From Amycolatopsis circi (GTDB lineage: Bacteria > Actinomycetota > Actinomycetes > Mycobacteriales > Pseudonocardiaceae), in NCBI RefSeq assembly GCF_003385235.1, contig NZ_PQIA01000012.1:62001-126000 (forward strand): 64,000 nucleotides of DNA, given 5' to 3'. The notes under the pieces were generated by a model that searched no databases, was not told the DNA's origin, and saw only the letters and a program-made list of their open reading frames with translations. Positions 49,912 to 59,392 of the stretch are shown here, piece by piece (the first letter of the stretch is position 1; each line of letters starts with the position of its first letter). A program made the translations under genes and the position numbers.

Positions 49912-51250
49912 ACGGCAGCAGGTCTTCCTCCCGCTTCCGGCCAAGGTGGTTGAACAGCAGGTTCAGCACGAAGGCCAGTACCGCGGCGACGGTGATCGGG
50001 CTGCCGCAGATCGTCCGCAGCCAGGCGGGGAAGTGCTGGAAGAACACCGAGTTGCCGAACCGGTCGAGCCCAAAAGCGGGCAGCAGGCCGACTCCGAGAG
50101 CCACGGAGACGACGAAAGCGTTGTGGTTGCCGGAGAAATCGACCTTCTTGAGCGTCTGCACGCCGACCACTCCGACCATCGCGAACATCACCACCGCGAC
50201 GCCGCCGACCACCGGTTCCGGGATCGCGGCGATGAACGCGCCGATCTTCGGCACCAGGCCCATCACCACGAGCATGCCGCCGGTCGTCGCGACCACCCAG
50301 CGGCTGCGCACGCCGGTCATCTGCACCAGGCCGACGTTCTGGGCGAACGCGGTGTCCGGGAAGGAGTTCATGAAGCCGCCGAAGATCGCTGACAGGCCGT
50401 CGGTCGCGAGGCCGCGGGAGAGGTCGGACGGAGTGACCGGGCGGCCGGTGATCTCGCCGACCGCGATCAGGTCGGCGGTGGTTTCGGTGAAGGACACCAG
50501 CATCACCACGCACATCGACACGACCGCGGCGACCGGGAACGTCGGCGCTCCGAAGTGGAACGGCGAGGCCAGCCCGAACCAGCTCGCGTCGCCGACGCCG
50601 GAGAAGTGCGTGCGGCCGAGCGGGATCGCGATCAGCACACCGGCGACCAGCGCGACCAGCGGCCCGATCTGGCCGAGGAACCCGCGCAGCACCCGGGTGA
50701 ACAGCACCACCAGCGCGATCACGCCGAACGCCAGGCCGAGGTTCGCCGGATCGCCGTAGGACGGGTCGCCGGTGTCGTGCCCGCCGATCATCGCCGTGCC
50801 GGGGCCGAGCAGCGAGATGCCGATGACCAGCAGCAGCGTGCCGGACACGAGCGGCGGGAAGAACCGGATCAGCGCGGCGAACGGGCGGGCGATCAGCAGG
50901 CCGAAGACACCGGACGCGATCATCGCGCCGTACACCGCGGTGATGCCGTACTGCGCGGCGATCAGGATCATCGGGTTGACCACGGTGAACGTCGCGCCCG
51001 CGACGACCGGCAGCCGGACGCCGAACAGCCGTCCGATGCCGACCGACTGGACCAAAGTGGCCAGTCCGGCGACGAACAGGTCGGCGTTCACCAGCAGCGC
51101 GATCGACGCGTCGTCCAGGTGCAGCGCGCTGCCGATGACCAGCGGCACGGCGATGCAGCCGGTGTACATGATCGCCATGTGCTGCAGTCCGAGAAGAAGC
51201 AGCCGTCCGGCGGGAAGGCCCCGGTCGACCGGGTGCGCGGCTTTGGTCAT
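49910..51250 (-). CDS. NCS2 purine permease (uric acid/xanthine)
   Basis: 446 residues, about 14 membrane segments. QHMAIMYTGCIAVPLVIGSA, SFTETTADLIAVGEITGRP and AQNVGLVQMTGVRSRW are the signatures of the COG2233 xanthine/uric acid branch of nucleobase:cation symporters. Imports oxidised purines with protons or sodium. Divergent from the MetE-like gene; no purine-catabolism enzymes adjacent. Confidence 0.9.
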   Translation of the reverse strand: MTKAAHPVDRGLPAGRLLLLGLQHMAIMYTGCIAVPLVIGSALHLDDASIALLVNADLFVAGLATLVQSVGIGRLFGVRLPVVAGATFTVVNPMILIAAQYGITAVYGAMIASGVFGLLIARPFAALIRFFPPLVSGTLLLVIGISLLGPGTAMIGGHDTGDPSYGDPANLGLAFGVIALVVLFTRVLRGFLGQIGPLVALVAGVLIAIPLGRTHFSGVGDASWFGLASPFHFGAPTFPVAAVVSMCVVMLVSFTETTADLIAVGEITGRPVTPSDLSRGLATDGLSAIFGGFMNSFPDTAFAQNVGLVQMTGVRSRWVVATTGGMLVVMGLVPKIGAFIAAIPEPVVGGVAVVMFAMVGVVGVQTLKKVDFSGNHNAFVVSVALGVGLLPAFGLDRFGNSVFFQHFPAWLRTICGSPITVAAVLAFVLNLLFNHLGRKREEDLLP

Positions 51251-51324
51251 GAGCGGCTCCTTCTGTGTGGTCCCGCCGGATTATGGCTGCACATACCGCC
51301 GGTTTGTGTGTGACCATGCCAGAC

Positions 51325-52446
51325 ATGACTGCACGACCTCCGTTCCGTGCCGATCAGGTAGGGAGCCTGCTGCGGCCGGCGGTGCTGCGCGAGGCGCGGC
51401 GCGACCACGCGGCGGGGGAGATCTCCGCCGAACAGCTGCGAGCCGTCGAGGACGACGCGATCCGCGACGTCGTGAAGATGCAGAAGGCGGCCGGTCTGGA
51501 ATCGGCGACCGACGGCGAGTTCCGCCGGTCCTCCTGGCACATGGACTTCATCTACGCGCTCGGCGGCGTCTCGCGCAGCGACGAGCGGCTGCACGTGAAA
51601 TTCCACAATCTGGCCGGTGACCTGGAGTTCAGCCCGCCGGGCCTGCAGGTCGACGGCAAGGTGCGGCTCGACGAGCCGATCTTCGCCGACCACTTCGAGT
51701 TCCTGAAGGCGCACACCGACCCGGGCATCACGCCGAAGCTGACCATCCCGTCGCCGAGCATGGTCTATTACCGCGGCGGCCGGGCGGCGGTGAGCGAGAC
51801 CGTGTACCCGGAGATGGACGAGTTCTTCACCGACCTCAGCGCGGCGTACGCGGAGCAGTTGCGCGCGATGAGTGCGCTGGGCTGCACGTATCTGCAGCTG
51901 GACGACACCAGCCTGGCGTATCTCAACGACCCGAAGCAGCGCGAACTCGTCGCGCGCATGGGCAGCGACCCGGACACCATGCACCTGCGCAACATCTCGA
52001 CGATCAACGCCGCGCTCGCCGGGAAACCGGACGACCTGACCGTGACGACGCACCTGTGCCGCGGCAACTTCCGCTCGTCGTGGGTGGCTTCCGGGAGCTA
52101 CGAGTTCGTTGCCGAAGCGCTGTTCGGCGAGCTGGCGGTGGACGGATTCTTCCTGGAGTACGACGACGAACGCTCCGGAGGTTTCGAGCCGTTGCGGTTC
52201 GTGCCGAAGGGAAAGCGGGTCGTGCTCGGGCTGGTCACCAGCAAACGGCCGGAGCTGGAAGATCCGGACGCGCTGGTGCGGCGGATCGAGGAAGCGTCGC
52301 GGTATGTGGACGTGGACCAGCTGTGCTTGTCGCCGCAGTGCGGGTTTTCGTCCACTGAGGAGGGAAACGACCTGACCGCTGCTGAGCAGATGCGGAAGCT
52401 GGAGCTGATCGTTTCGACGGCGGAGCGGGTCTGGGGCCGTTCGTGA
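51325..52446 (+). CDS. MetE C-terminal-like methyltransferase
   Basis: 373 residues, only the catalytic half of cobalamin-independent methionine synthase. The zinc ligands are visible: His and Cys in THLCRGN, Glu in FLEYDDE, Cys in LSPQCGF. RADQVGSLLRP is the family N-terminus. Such YxjG-like proteins transfer methyl groups from a donor other than folate in some cases. ATG 51325 or 51316. Its stop overlaps a truncated NIPSNAP frame (GTGA). Confidence 0.82.
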   Translation: MTARPPFRADQVGSLLRPAVLREARRDHAAGEISAEQLRAVEDDAIRDVVKMQKAAGLESATDGEFRRSSWHMDFIYALGGVSRSDERLHVKFHNLAGDLEFSPPGLQVDGKVRLDEPIFADHFEFLKAHTDPGITPKLTIPSPSMVYYRGGRAAVSETVYPEMDEFFTDLSAAYAEQLRAMSALGCTYLQLDDTSLAYLNDPKQRELVARMGSDPDTMHLRNISTINAALAGKPDDLTVTTHLCRGNFRSSWVASGSYEFVAEALFGELAVDGFFLEYDDERSGGFEPLRFVPKGKRVVLGLVTSKRPELEDPDALVRRIEEASRYVDVDQLCLSPQCGFSSTEEGNDLTAAEQMRKLELIVSTAERVWGRS

Positions 52447-52541
52447 TCACCTGCGTTGTCGACTACGTGATCGACCCGGAGAAGATCGCGGATTTCGAAC
52501 GCTTCGCCGCCGAATGGATGCGGCCGCTGTTGCCGGAGTGA
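52443..52541 (+). pseudogene. NIPSNAP family protein, truncated to 32 residues
   Basis: GTG overlapping the previous stop by four bases. ITCVVDYVIDPEKIADFERF, then AAEWM, is the N-terminus of a NIPSNAP protein (about 105 residues when whole). It stops 5 bases before the palindromic repeat at 52546, and nothing of the rest remains. The repeat probably replaced the 3' part. Confidence 0.65.
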
Positions 52542-52545
52542 CGCG

Positions 52546-52598
52546 GTCCGTGAGGGGAACCCTGAGGGAATCAGAGTCCCTCAGGGTTCCCCTCACGG
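52546..52598. terminator. Palindromic repeat CCGTGAGGGG family, copy at truncated gene
   Basis: Identical in its arms to 27754-27808 up to the last two bases. Located between the NIPSNAP fragment and the convergent MerR gene; the TGA stop of the MerR gene (52593-52595) lies inside its right arm. Confidence 0.8.
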
Positions 52599-53288
52599 CA
52601 GTTGGCCGGGTGGGTCCGCGGCGAGGTAGCGCGACAACTGAGCCGCCCCGTCCAGCATCGCGTGCGCCCGGGTGGTGAGCCGGAAACGCCAGGTGCGCAA
52701 GGCTTCTTCCAGCGGCGCGACCCCGCCCGCGTGCCGGACCTGCTCCAGTACCGACGCGATCCGAGCGAGCGGGTAGCCGCCGCGGCGTAACTGGTGGGCG
52801 AGGCGGGCGTCGCGGACTGCCGCCGGTGGGTAGCGGCGGTTTCCGGCTCGGTCTCGCTCCGGCTGGAGGATCCCGGCGGCCTCCCATTTGCGCAGCGTGG
52901 CGGGGTGCACGGCCAGCTGGTGCGCGAGCGCGCCGATCGACGGCACGGTCTGGCGGACGGCCGGTTCCTGCGTCAGGTTTCGCAGCGCGTGCTCGACTTC
53001 GGTGAGGGTGCCGCGGTCGCGCAGCAGTTCGGCGTGGCCCTCGTCGATCAGCTGGAACGCGGTGTCTTCCGAACGCTCGTTGACCGCGCGCAGGATCGCT
53101 GCCGCGCGGGCGTGGCCGAAGCCGGGGCGCAGGGCGAGGAAGGCGCGCAACGCTTGTGCGTGGCGTTCGGTGTACGTCCGGTAGCCCTGCGGTCCGCGCT
53201 CGGCGGGCGGAAGGATGCCGTCCTCCTCGTAGTTGCGGACGGCCTGGGTCGACAAGCCGTGCTCGCGGGCGAGGTCTTTCGGACGCAT
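52593..53288 (-). CDS. MerR regulator with two helix-turn-helix domains (TioE-like)
   Basis: 231 residues. The first MerR domain is RPKDLAREHGLSTQAVRNYEEDGILPPAERGPQGYR, the second SIGALAHQLAVHPATLRKWEAAGILQPERDRAGNRRY (about residues 115-185). This double arrangement occurs in TioE-type regulators. ATG 53288 has GGAGG six bases upstream. Divergent from the erythromycin-esterase homologue, with a 19-bp-spacer promoter in between that suits MerR control. The C-terminus is set by the palindrome. Confidence 0.85.
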   Translation of the reverse strand: MRPKDLAREHGLSTQAVRNYEEDGILPPAERGPQGYRTYTERHAQALRAFLALRPGFGHARAAAILRAVNERSEDTAFQLIDEGHAELLRDRGTLTEVEHALRNLTQEPAVRQTVPSIGALAHQLAVHPATLRKWEAAGILQPERDRAGNRRYPPAAVRDARLAHQLRRGGYPLARIASVLEQVRHAGGVAPLEEALRTWRFRLTTRAHAMLDGAAQLSRYLAADPPGQLP

Positions 53289-53300
53289 GTCACCTCCGGT

Positions 53301-53331
53301 TTGAGGGTTCACCGCCATTCAACCAGGTAAT
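53301..53331 (+). promoter_or_regulatory. MerR-type promoter of the esterase gene
   Basis: TTGAGG (53301) and GGTAAT (53326) with a 19-base spacer that carries a GGTT..AACC dyad at its ends. The expected MerR target, facing the esterase gene. Confidence 0.6.
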
Positions 53332-53376
53332 TTGCGAAGAAGTGCCAATGGAGAGTTCAACGATACGGTCGAAGCA

Positions 53377-54456
53377 ATGAAGACCTTCGACGACTTCCTG
53401 ACCGACCGCCGTCCGACTCTGCTCGGTCTGGGCGAGCCCACGCACTGGACTGAGGCGTTCCCGTTGTTCCGCAACGAAATCTTCCAGCACCTCGTCCTCG
53501 AACACGGCTATCGGTCGATCGCGCTGGAGAGCGATTGCCTGGCCGGACGCCTGGTCGACCGCTACGTGACCACCGGCGAAGGCGACCTCGATAAGGTGCT
53601 GGCCACCGGGTTCAGCCACGGCTTCGGAGCGTTCCCGTCGAACCGCGCGCTCGTCGAGTGGCTGCGCGACCACAACGCTGGCCGCAAGCCTGAGGACCAG
53701 GTCCATTTCCACGGCTTCGACGCTCCGCTGGAGATGGCCAGCGCACCCAGCCCGCGCGCGGTGCTCACTGAGCTGCACGGCTTCCTGACTAAGCATCTCG
53801 CCGACGTGCCGCACGACGTCGCGACCATCGAGCGCCTGGCGGGCGACGACGTGGCGTGGGCGGACGAAGCAGCGATGTGGGACGGGGCGAAGTCCAAAGG
53901 GGACAGTCCGGACGCACGTGAGCTGCGGTTGGTCGCCGACGATCTCGCTGGCCAATTCGAACGGGCCCGGCCGGCGTTGCCTGACGGCGGCGACCTGCTC
54001 GCCCGGACCGCGGTCGGGCTCTGTCGCTACCACTCGCTAATGGCCGACACCTCGCCGGAACGGCTGGGCCGGCTCGGGGCGCAGCGCGACGCGATGATGG
54101 CGGACAACCTGCTCGCGCTGCCGGACACCTTCGTCTCCGCGCACAACCAGCACCTGCAGCGGCGCGCGGCCTCGATGATGGGTGCGCAGTGGTGGAGCGC
54201 GGGCGCGCAGGTCGCTGATCGGCTTGGTGACCGGTATGTGTTCATTGCCACCGATTTCGGCTCGTCCGATGCGGTAGGGGAGCCTGCGTCGGGGACGCTG
54301 CAGGCGTATCTCGCGGCGACGGTTCAAGACCGTGAACTGGTCGAAACCGCCGGAATCGACCCCGGTTTGCCTGCCCGGACCGGCGACGGACGCGCGTATC
54401 TCCCGTTCGACGCGGTCGAAGCGGCGGATGCGATCGCGTTCCTGCACCGGGCGTGA
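53377..54456 (+). CDS. Erythromycin esterase homologue
   Basis: 359 residues. LLGLGEPTHWTEAFPLFRNEIF contains the Glu-His of the Ere active site, and FHGFDAPLEM, SAHNQHLQR the other conserved histidines. Family members open macrolide lactones, but many have other or unknown substrates. ATG 53377 fits the family start; 53332 is in frame. Under the divergent double-HTH MerR, so inducible. Confidence 0.8.
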   Translation: MKTFDDFLTDRRPTLLGLGEPTHWTEAFPLFRNEIFQHLVLEHGYRSIALESDCLAGRLVDRYVTTGEGDLDKVLATGFSHGFGAFPSNRALVEWLRDHNAGRKPEDQVHFHGFDAPLEMASAPSPRAVLTELHGFLTKHLADVPHDVATIERLAGDDVAWADEAAMWDGAKSKGDSPDARELRLVADDLAGQFERARPALPDGGDLLARTAVGLCRYHSLMADTSPERLGRLGAQRDAMMADNLLALPDTFVSAHNQHLQRRAASMMGAQWWSAGAQVADRLGDRYVFIATDFGSSDAVGEPASGTLQAYLAATVQDRELVETAGIDPGLPARTGDGRAYLPFDAVEAADAIAFLHRA

Positions 54457-54523
54457 CGGCTGCTCCTCGACGATCTTGGCTGAGGTGTGCTCAGATGGAG
54501 CCCGAGATGTCGGGAGGAGCGAG

Positions 54524-55747
54524 ATGAGCACCGAGACCGTTCTCGTTGTCGGCAGTGGGCAAAGCGGGTTTCAAGCCGCGGCGTCCTTGCGCGACAAGGG
54601 GTTCGCCGGCCGTGTGGTTCTCGTCGGCGACGAGCCGGGGGTGCCGTATCAGCGGCCGCCGCTGTCGAAGGCGTATCTGGCGGGCAGCGCGGGCGTCGAG
54701 CAGCTGGTGCTGCGGCCCGAGGATTACTTCGCCGAGAAGGACATCGAGCTGGTCCGCGGCAGGGTCGCCGAGATCGACCGGGACGCGGTGAAGGTCCGGC
54801 TCGAGGACGGTACGGAGCTGGGTTACGACCATTTGGTGCTCGCCACCGGCGCGCGCAACCGGGCGCTGCCGGTGCCCGGTGCCGACCTCGAAGGCGTCCT
54901 GACGCTGCGCACGCGCGCGGACGCCGACCGGCTGCGGGCTTCGCTGGACGCGGCGGGCGACGTCGTGGTGATCGGCGGCGGGTTCATCGGGCTGGAGTTC
55001 GCCGCGCACGCCGGCCGTCCGGTCACCGTGGTGGAGGCGCAGGACCGGTTGCTGGCGCGAGTCGCGTCGCCGGAGATCTCGGAGTTTTTCGCCGAACACC
55101 ACCGGACGGCTGGGCACACACTGTTGCTGGGCGTCGGCGTGACTTCGCTGCACGGGTCTGGCCACGTGGAGTCTGTCGAACTCTCCGACGGACGACGGCT
55201 GCCCGCGGATCTCGTGGTTGTCGCGGTCGGCGTGCTGCCGGAGACGGCGTTGGCCGAGGCGGCCGGGCTTGAGGTGCGCAACGGCGTCGTCGTGGACGAG
55301 CACCTGCGCACCGAGGACCCGAAGATCTTCGCGATCGGCGACTGCGCGTGCTTCCCGTGCGTGCAGGCCGGTGCCGCGACCAGGCTGGAATCCGTGCAGA
55401 ACGCCGTTGACCAGGCGCGATCGGTGGCCGCGGCGATCGCCGGGGAACCGGCGCGGTACGACAGCCTGCCGTGGTTCTGGACCGACCAGACCGGCGCGAA
55501 ACTGCAGATCGCGGGCATCCTCGGGGCCGCTGACCGGACCGTGGTCACCGGTGATCGGGACGCCGGGAAGTTCTCCGTGCTGTCCTTCCGCGACGACGTG
55601 CTGATCGCCGTCGAATCGGTCAACCGCGCGCCGGACCACATCGCCGCGCGCCGGCTGTTCGCCGCTGAACCGCATCCGGCGTACGCGGATCTGGAAGCCA
55701 GCTCGTTCGACCTGAAAGCACACCTGAAGTCGCGCACCGCAGCTTGA
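54524..55747 (+). CDS. NAD(P)H:ferredoxin reductase
   Basis: 407 residues. FAD site VLVVGSGQSGFQAA, NAD site VVVIGGGFIGLEFA, and FAIGDCACFP, with a reductase C-terminal domain (YDSLPWFWTDQTGAKLQIAG). It passes electrons to a ferredoxin for a P450 or ring-hydroxylating oxygenase. GGGAGGAG precedes ATG 54524. It is 12 bases upstream of the dead pobA, so both once served aromatic degradation. Confidence 0.9.
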   Translation: MSTETVLVVGSGQSGFQAAASLRDKGFAGRVVLVGDEPGVPYQRPPLSKAYLAGSAGVEQLVLRPEDYFAEKDIELVRGRVAEIDRDAVKVRLEDGTELGYDHLVLATGARNRALPVPGADLEGVLTLRTRADADRLRASLDAAGDVVVIGGGFIGLEFAAHAGRPVTVVEAQDRLLARVASPEISEFFAEHHRTAGHTLLLGVGVTSLHGSGHVESVELSDGRRLPADLVVVAVGVLPETALAEAAGLEVRNGVVVDEHLRTEDPKIFAIGDCACFPCVQAGAATRLESVQNAVDQARSVAAAIAGEPARYDSLPWFWTDQTGAKLQIAGILGAADRTVVTGDRDAGKFSVLSFRDDVLIAVESVNRAPDHIAARRLFAAEPHPAYADLEASSFDLKAHLKSRTAA

Positions 55748-56738
<991 letters not shown>

Positions 56739-56753
56739 ACGCGCCGGGGCGGG

Positions 56754-56811
56754 CTACTTGCTCACTTACATGCTCACTTAAGTTAAAGTGAGCATGTAAG
56801 TGAGCAAGTAG
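56754..56811. promoter_or_regulatory. 58-bp palindrome upstream of AlbA_2 gene
   Basis: Perfect 26-bp arms with a 6-base loop (AAGTTA), ending 6 bases before the ATG at 56818. Each arm contains two copies of GCTCACTT, so four half-sites in all. AT-rich in a GC-rich neighbourhood. A -10 such as TTAAAG (near the loop) would place the promoter inside it. Probably the operator of the gene that follows. Confidence 0.75.
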
Positions 56812-56817
56812 AGGTCA

Positions 56818-58548
56818 ATGGGGGCAGGGATGCTGGACGAGGAGCTGGCGGAGATTGTCGGCAACCTCCGTCGGCTCGGTGGTGATGATGCCGACGTCGA
56901 AGCCAAACGCGCTGAGGATCGCCTGCCTAAATCGGTTCGGGACACGGTCTCCGCGTTCGCCAATACGCGTGGTGGAGTGCTGATTCTAGGGCTCGACGAG
57001 ACCTCGGGGTTCAGCGCGAACGGCGTGCGCGACCCGGCGAAAATGACTGCTGACCTGTCCGCGGTCTGCGCCGACGAGATGGAGCCGCCGCTGCGGCCCT
57101 TGATCAGGGTGCACCGTTTCGAGGGCGGGGACCTCGTCGTCGCCGAGGTCCCCGCCCTCGACAGCCGCACCAGGCCTTGTTTCGCCAAGCGGCTCGGAAT
57201 GGCGCAGGGCAGCTACGTCCGGGTCGGCGACGGGGACCGGCGCCTCAGCGGTTACGAGGTCCACCTCATGGTCGCCAACCGGGGGCAGCCACGAGACGAT
57301 GAGGAAACGGTTCCTGAAGCAAGTCTTGCCGACTTGGACTCCGAACTCGTCTCGACGTTCGTCGCGCGGCTTCAGCAGCAGCGGCCCTACGCGTTCGCGG
57401 ACCTTTCGCGAGAGGATGTTCTGCGCAGGGTCAAAGTTCTCGTCGGGGCTCGGGTCACAGTCGCCGGATTGCTGGCGCTCGGACGCTATCCGCAGCACTT
57501 CTTCCCGCAGCTGATGATTTCCTTCGTTCATTACCCGACGTCGGAGGGGGCGGATCTCCGTACCGGAGACAGATTCCTTGACAACCGGGTGCTGGAGGGA
57601 TCGATCCCTACGATGGTCCGGGACGCACTGGCTGTGCTTAGGGCGAACATGTCACGCCGGGCGACAGTGCGCGGTGCCGGACGCATAGACAGCTGGGAAT
57701 ACCCGGAACCAGCGCTGCGGGAGGCTGTGGTCAATGCGTTGGCGCATCGCGATTATTCGCCAGAATCTCGTGGCACGCAGGTGCAGATCGAGATGTACCC
57801 GGATCGGCTGGTCATCCGAAATCCCGGCGGCCTCTACGGGCCGGTTACCGAAGAAACCTTGGGGGAGGAAGGTGTTTCTTCGGCGCGGAACGCCACTTTG
57901 CTCAAGCTCCTCGAGGACGTGCCGCTGCCGGGCACGGCGCGCACTGTGTGCGAGAACCGTGGTTCGGGTATTCGCACGATGCTCATGGCGTTGCGGGACG
58001 CCTCCTTGAGTCCGCCGCGATTCGTCGACAAGATCTCCTTTTTCCGGGTCGAGTTTCCCAATCACGCATTGATCAGCGACGACGTCGTCGCCTGGATTCG
58101 AGGGCTCGGGGAATACGGGCTCACCGACAGCCAGTGTCTCGGGCTGGCCATGAGCAAAGCCGGAGACGTTCTGGACAACCATTCCTACCGCAGCGCGACC
58201 GGGGTGGACTCGCGGCGCGCGACTGCCGAACTCGGCGATCTGGTGGCGCGTGGCCTGTTGCGACAGACCGGAAGCCGAAGGTGGGCACGCTACGAACTCG
58301 TCGCTTCGGTCGGTGCCGGTCTTCGGTCGAGCGGCAGGCGAGACCGGCGGCGCGAGGTGCTGGACGCCTTAGGCGCTGCCGAACTGACCCGGGCCGAACT
58401 GGCGGCGCTGCTGGACATGCCGGACAAGACGGTGTCCCGATGGTTGCGCGTTCTGCGAGACGAGGAACTGGTCGAGTTGATCGGCGAGTCCCCGCGGAGC
58501 CCGAACGCTCGCTACCGGCGCACGGGCAAGGCCATGCTCGGCGAATAG
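56818..58548 (+). CDS. AlbA_2/Schlafen-domain regulator with HTH tail
   Basis: 576 residues. AlbA_2 (Schlafen) domain at about 10-130 (ESK-like DVEAKRAE, SAFANTRGGVLILGLDE, GSYVRVGDG), a RecG-like/HATPase_c_4 region at about 260-400 (EPALREAVVNALAHRDY, ENRGSGIRTM), and C-terminal winged helices (GAAELTRAELAALLDMPDKTVSRWLRVL). Such proteins are putative transcription regulators; some relatives act in RNA cleavage or phage defence. ATG 56818 or 56830. The palindrome directly upstream suggests autorepression. Confidence 0.8.
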   Translation: MGAGMLDEELAEIVGNLRRLGGDDADVEAKRAEDRLPKSVRDTVSAFANTRGGVLILGLDETSGFSANGVRDPAKMTADLSAVCADEMEPPLRPLIRVHRFEGGDLVVAEVPALDSRTRPCFAKRLGMAQGSYVRVGDGDRRLSGYEVHLMVANRGQPRDDEETVPEASLADLDSELVSTFVARLQQQRPYAFADLSREDVLRRVKVLVGARVTVAGLLALGRYPQHFFPQLMISFVHYPTSEGADLRTGDRFLDNRVLEGSIPTMVRDALAVLRANMSRRATVRGAGRIDSWEYPEPALREAVVNALAHRDYSPESRGTQVQIEMYPDRLVIRNPGGLYGPVTEETLGEEGVSSARNATLLKLLEDVPLPGTARTVCENRGSGIRTMLMALRDASLSPPRFVDKISFFRVEFPNHALISDDVVAWIRGLGEYGLTDSQCLGLAMSKAGDVLDNHSYRSATGVDSRRATAELGDLVARGLLRQTGSRRWARYELVASVGAGLRSSGRRDRRREVLDALGAAELTRAELAALLDMPDKTVSRWLRVLRDEELVELIGESPRSPNARYRRTGKAMLGE

Positions 58549-58560
58549 TCCATACACCTG

Positions 58561-58605
58561 GTCAACCTAAGGTTGACGCAACCCGATCGTCAACCTACAG
58601 TTGAC
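58561..58605 (+). promoter_or_regulatory. Promoter with two operators before the Clp-N gene
   Basis: GTCAACCTAAGGTTGAC (58561-58577) is a perfect palindrome; GTCAACCTACAGTTGAC (58589-58605) a near-perfect copy 28 bases on. TTGACG (58573-58578) and TACAGT (58596-58601) form a -35/-10 with a 17-base spacer, each inside one operator. The expected start point is at the ATG (58609), so the mRNA is leaderless. Confidence 0.8.
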
Positions 58606-58608
58606 GCC

Positions 58609-59331
58609 ATGACCGACTCAGTGAAACTCGACGACCTCATCAGCGCCATCAAGGCCAACAACGACAAAGACGCCCTCGCCCAGCTCACCGACGCCGTGTA
58701 CGTCGGCCAGCATCTCGGTGAAGTGGCCGACCACCTGATCGGCCATTTCGTCGACCAGGCCCGCCGCAGCGGGGCATCCTGGACTGACATCGGGTCCAGC
58801 ATGGGCGTGTCCAAACAAGCCGCCCAGAAGAGATTCGTTCCGAAGGGCGACGATCCATCCGGCGGGATACAGCGGATGTTCGGCCGCTACACCGACCGGG
58901 CTCGGCATGTCATCGTCGCGGCGCAGAAGGCGGCCATCGACAGCAAGAGCCCGGGGATCGACACCGTTCACCTGCTCCTCGGCCTGCTGTCCGAACCCGC
59001 CGCGCTGGCCGCGGGCGCGATCGTCGCCCAAGGGGTGACGTTGGAAGCGGTGAAGGAAGCCGCGGAGGCGAAGCTGCCGGAACCGCTCGACGAGGCTCCC
59101 GAGAAGGTGCCGTTCGCTCCGGCGGGCAAGAAGACCCTCGAACTGACCCTGCGCGAAGGGCTGCGGCTCGGGCACAACTACATCGGCACTGAGCACATCC
59201 TGCTGGCTCTGCTGGAACAGGGCGAGGGTGCGGGGTACGAAGTCCTTGCCGCACTGGGGGTCGACAAGGAACGGGCCGAAACGAAGATCAAGGAATTCCT
59301 CGCGGAAATCCTGGGCACGCTCAATCAGTGA
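58609..59331 (+). CDS. HTH plus double Clp-N domain protein
   Basis: 240 residues. The N-terminal 80 carry a helix-turn-helix (SGASWTDIGSSMGVSKQAAQKRF); the rest is a Clp_N double repeat (ARHVIVAAQKAAIDSKSPGIDTVHLLLGLL and REGLRLGHNYIGTEHILLALLEQG), the part of ClpC/ClpA that contacts adaptors and substrates. No ATPase domain. It may link a DNA-binding regulator to the Clp protease system. Two operators overlap its own promoter, so it probably represses itself. Confidence 0.85.
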   Translation: MTDSVKLDDLISAIKANNDKDALAQLTDAVYVGQHLGEVADHLIGHFVDQARRSGASWTDIGSSMGVSKQAAQKRFVPKGDDPSGGIQRMFGRYTDRARHVIVAAQKAAIDSKSPGIDTVHLLLGLLSEPAALAAGAIVAQGVTLEAVKEAAEAKLPEPLDEAPEKVPFAPAGKKTLELTLREGLRLGHNYIGTEHILLALLEQGEGAGYEVLAALGVDKERAETKIKEFLAEILGTLNQ

Positions 59332-59332
59332 G

Positions 59333-59383
59333 CCGTGAAGGACTCCTTGAGGGAATCAGATTCCCTCAAGGAGTCCTTCACGG
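59333..59383. terminator. Palindromic repeat CCGTGAAGG variant
   Basis: Perfect 24-bp arms with a 3-base loop between the convergent Clp-N and gnd genes. Begins CCGTGAAGGACTCC, so it shares the frame of the 27754 and 52546 copies with changed inner bases. Begins one base after the Clp-N stop. Confidence 0.8.
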
Positions 59384-59392
59384 ACCGGCAAC

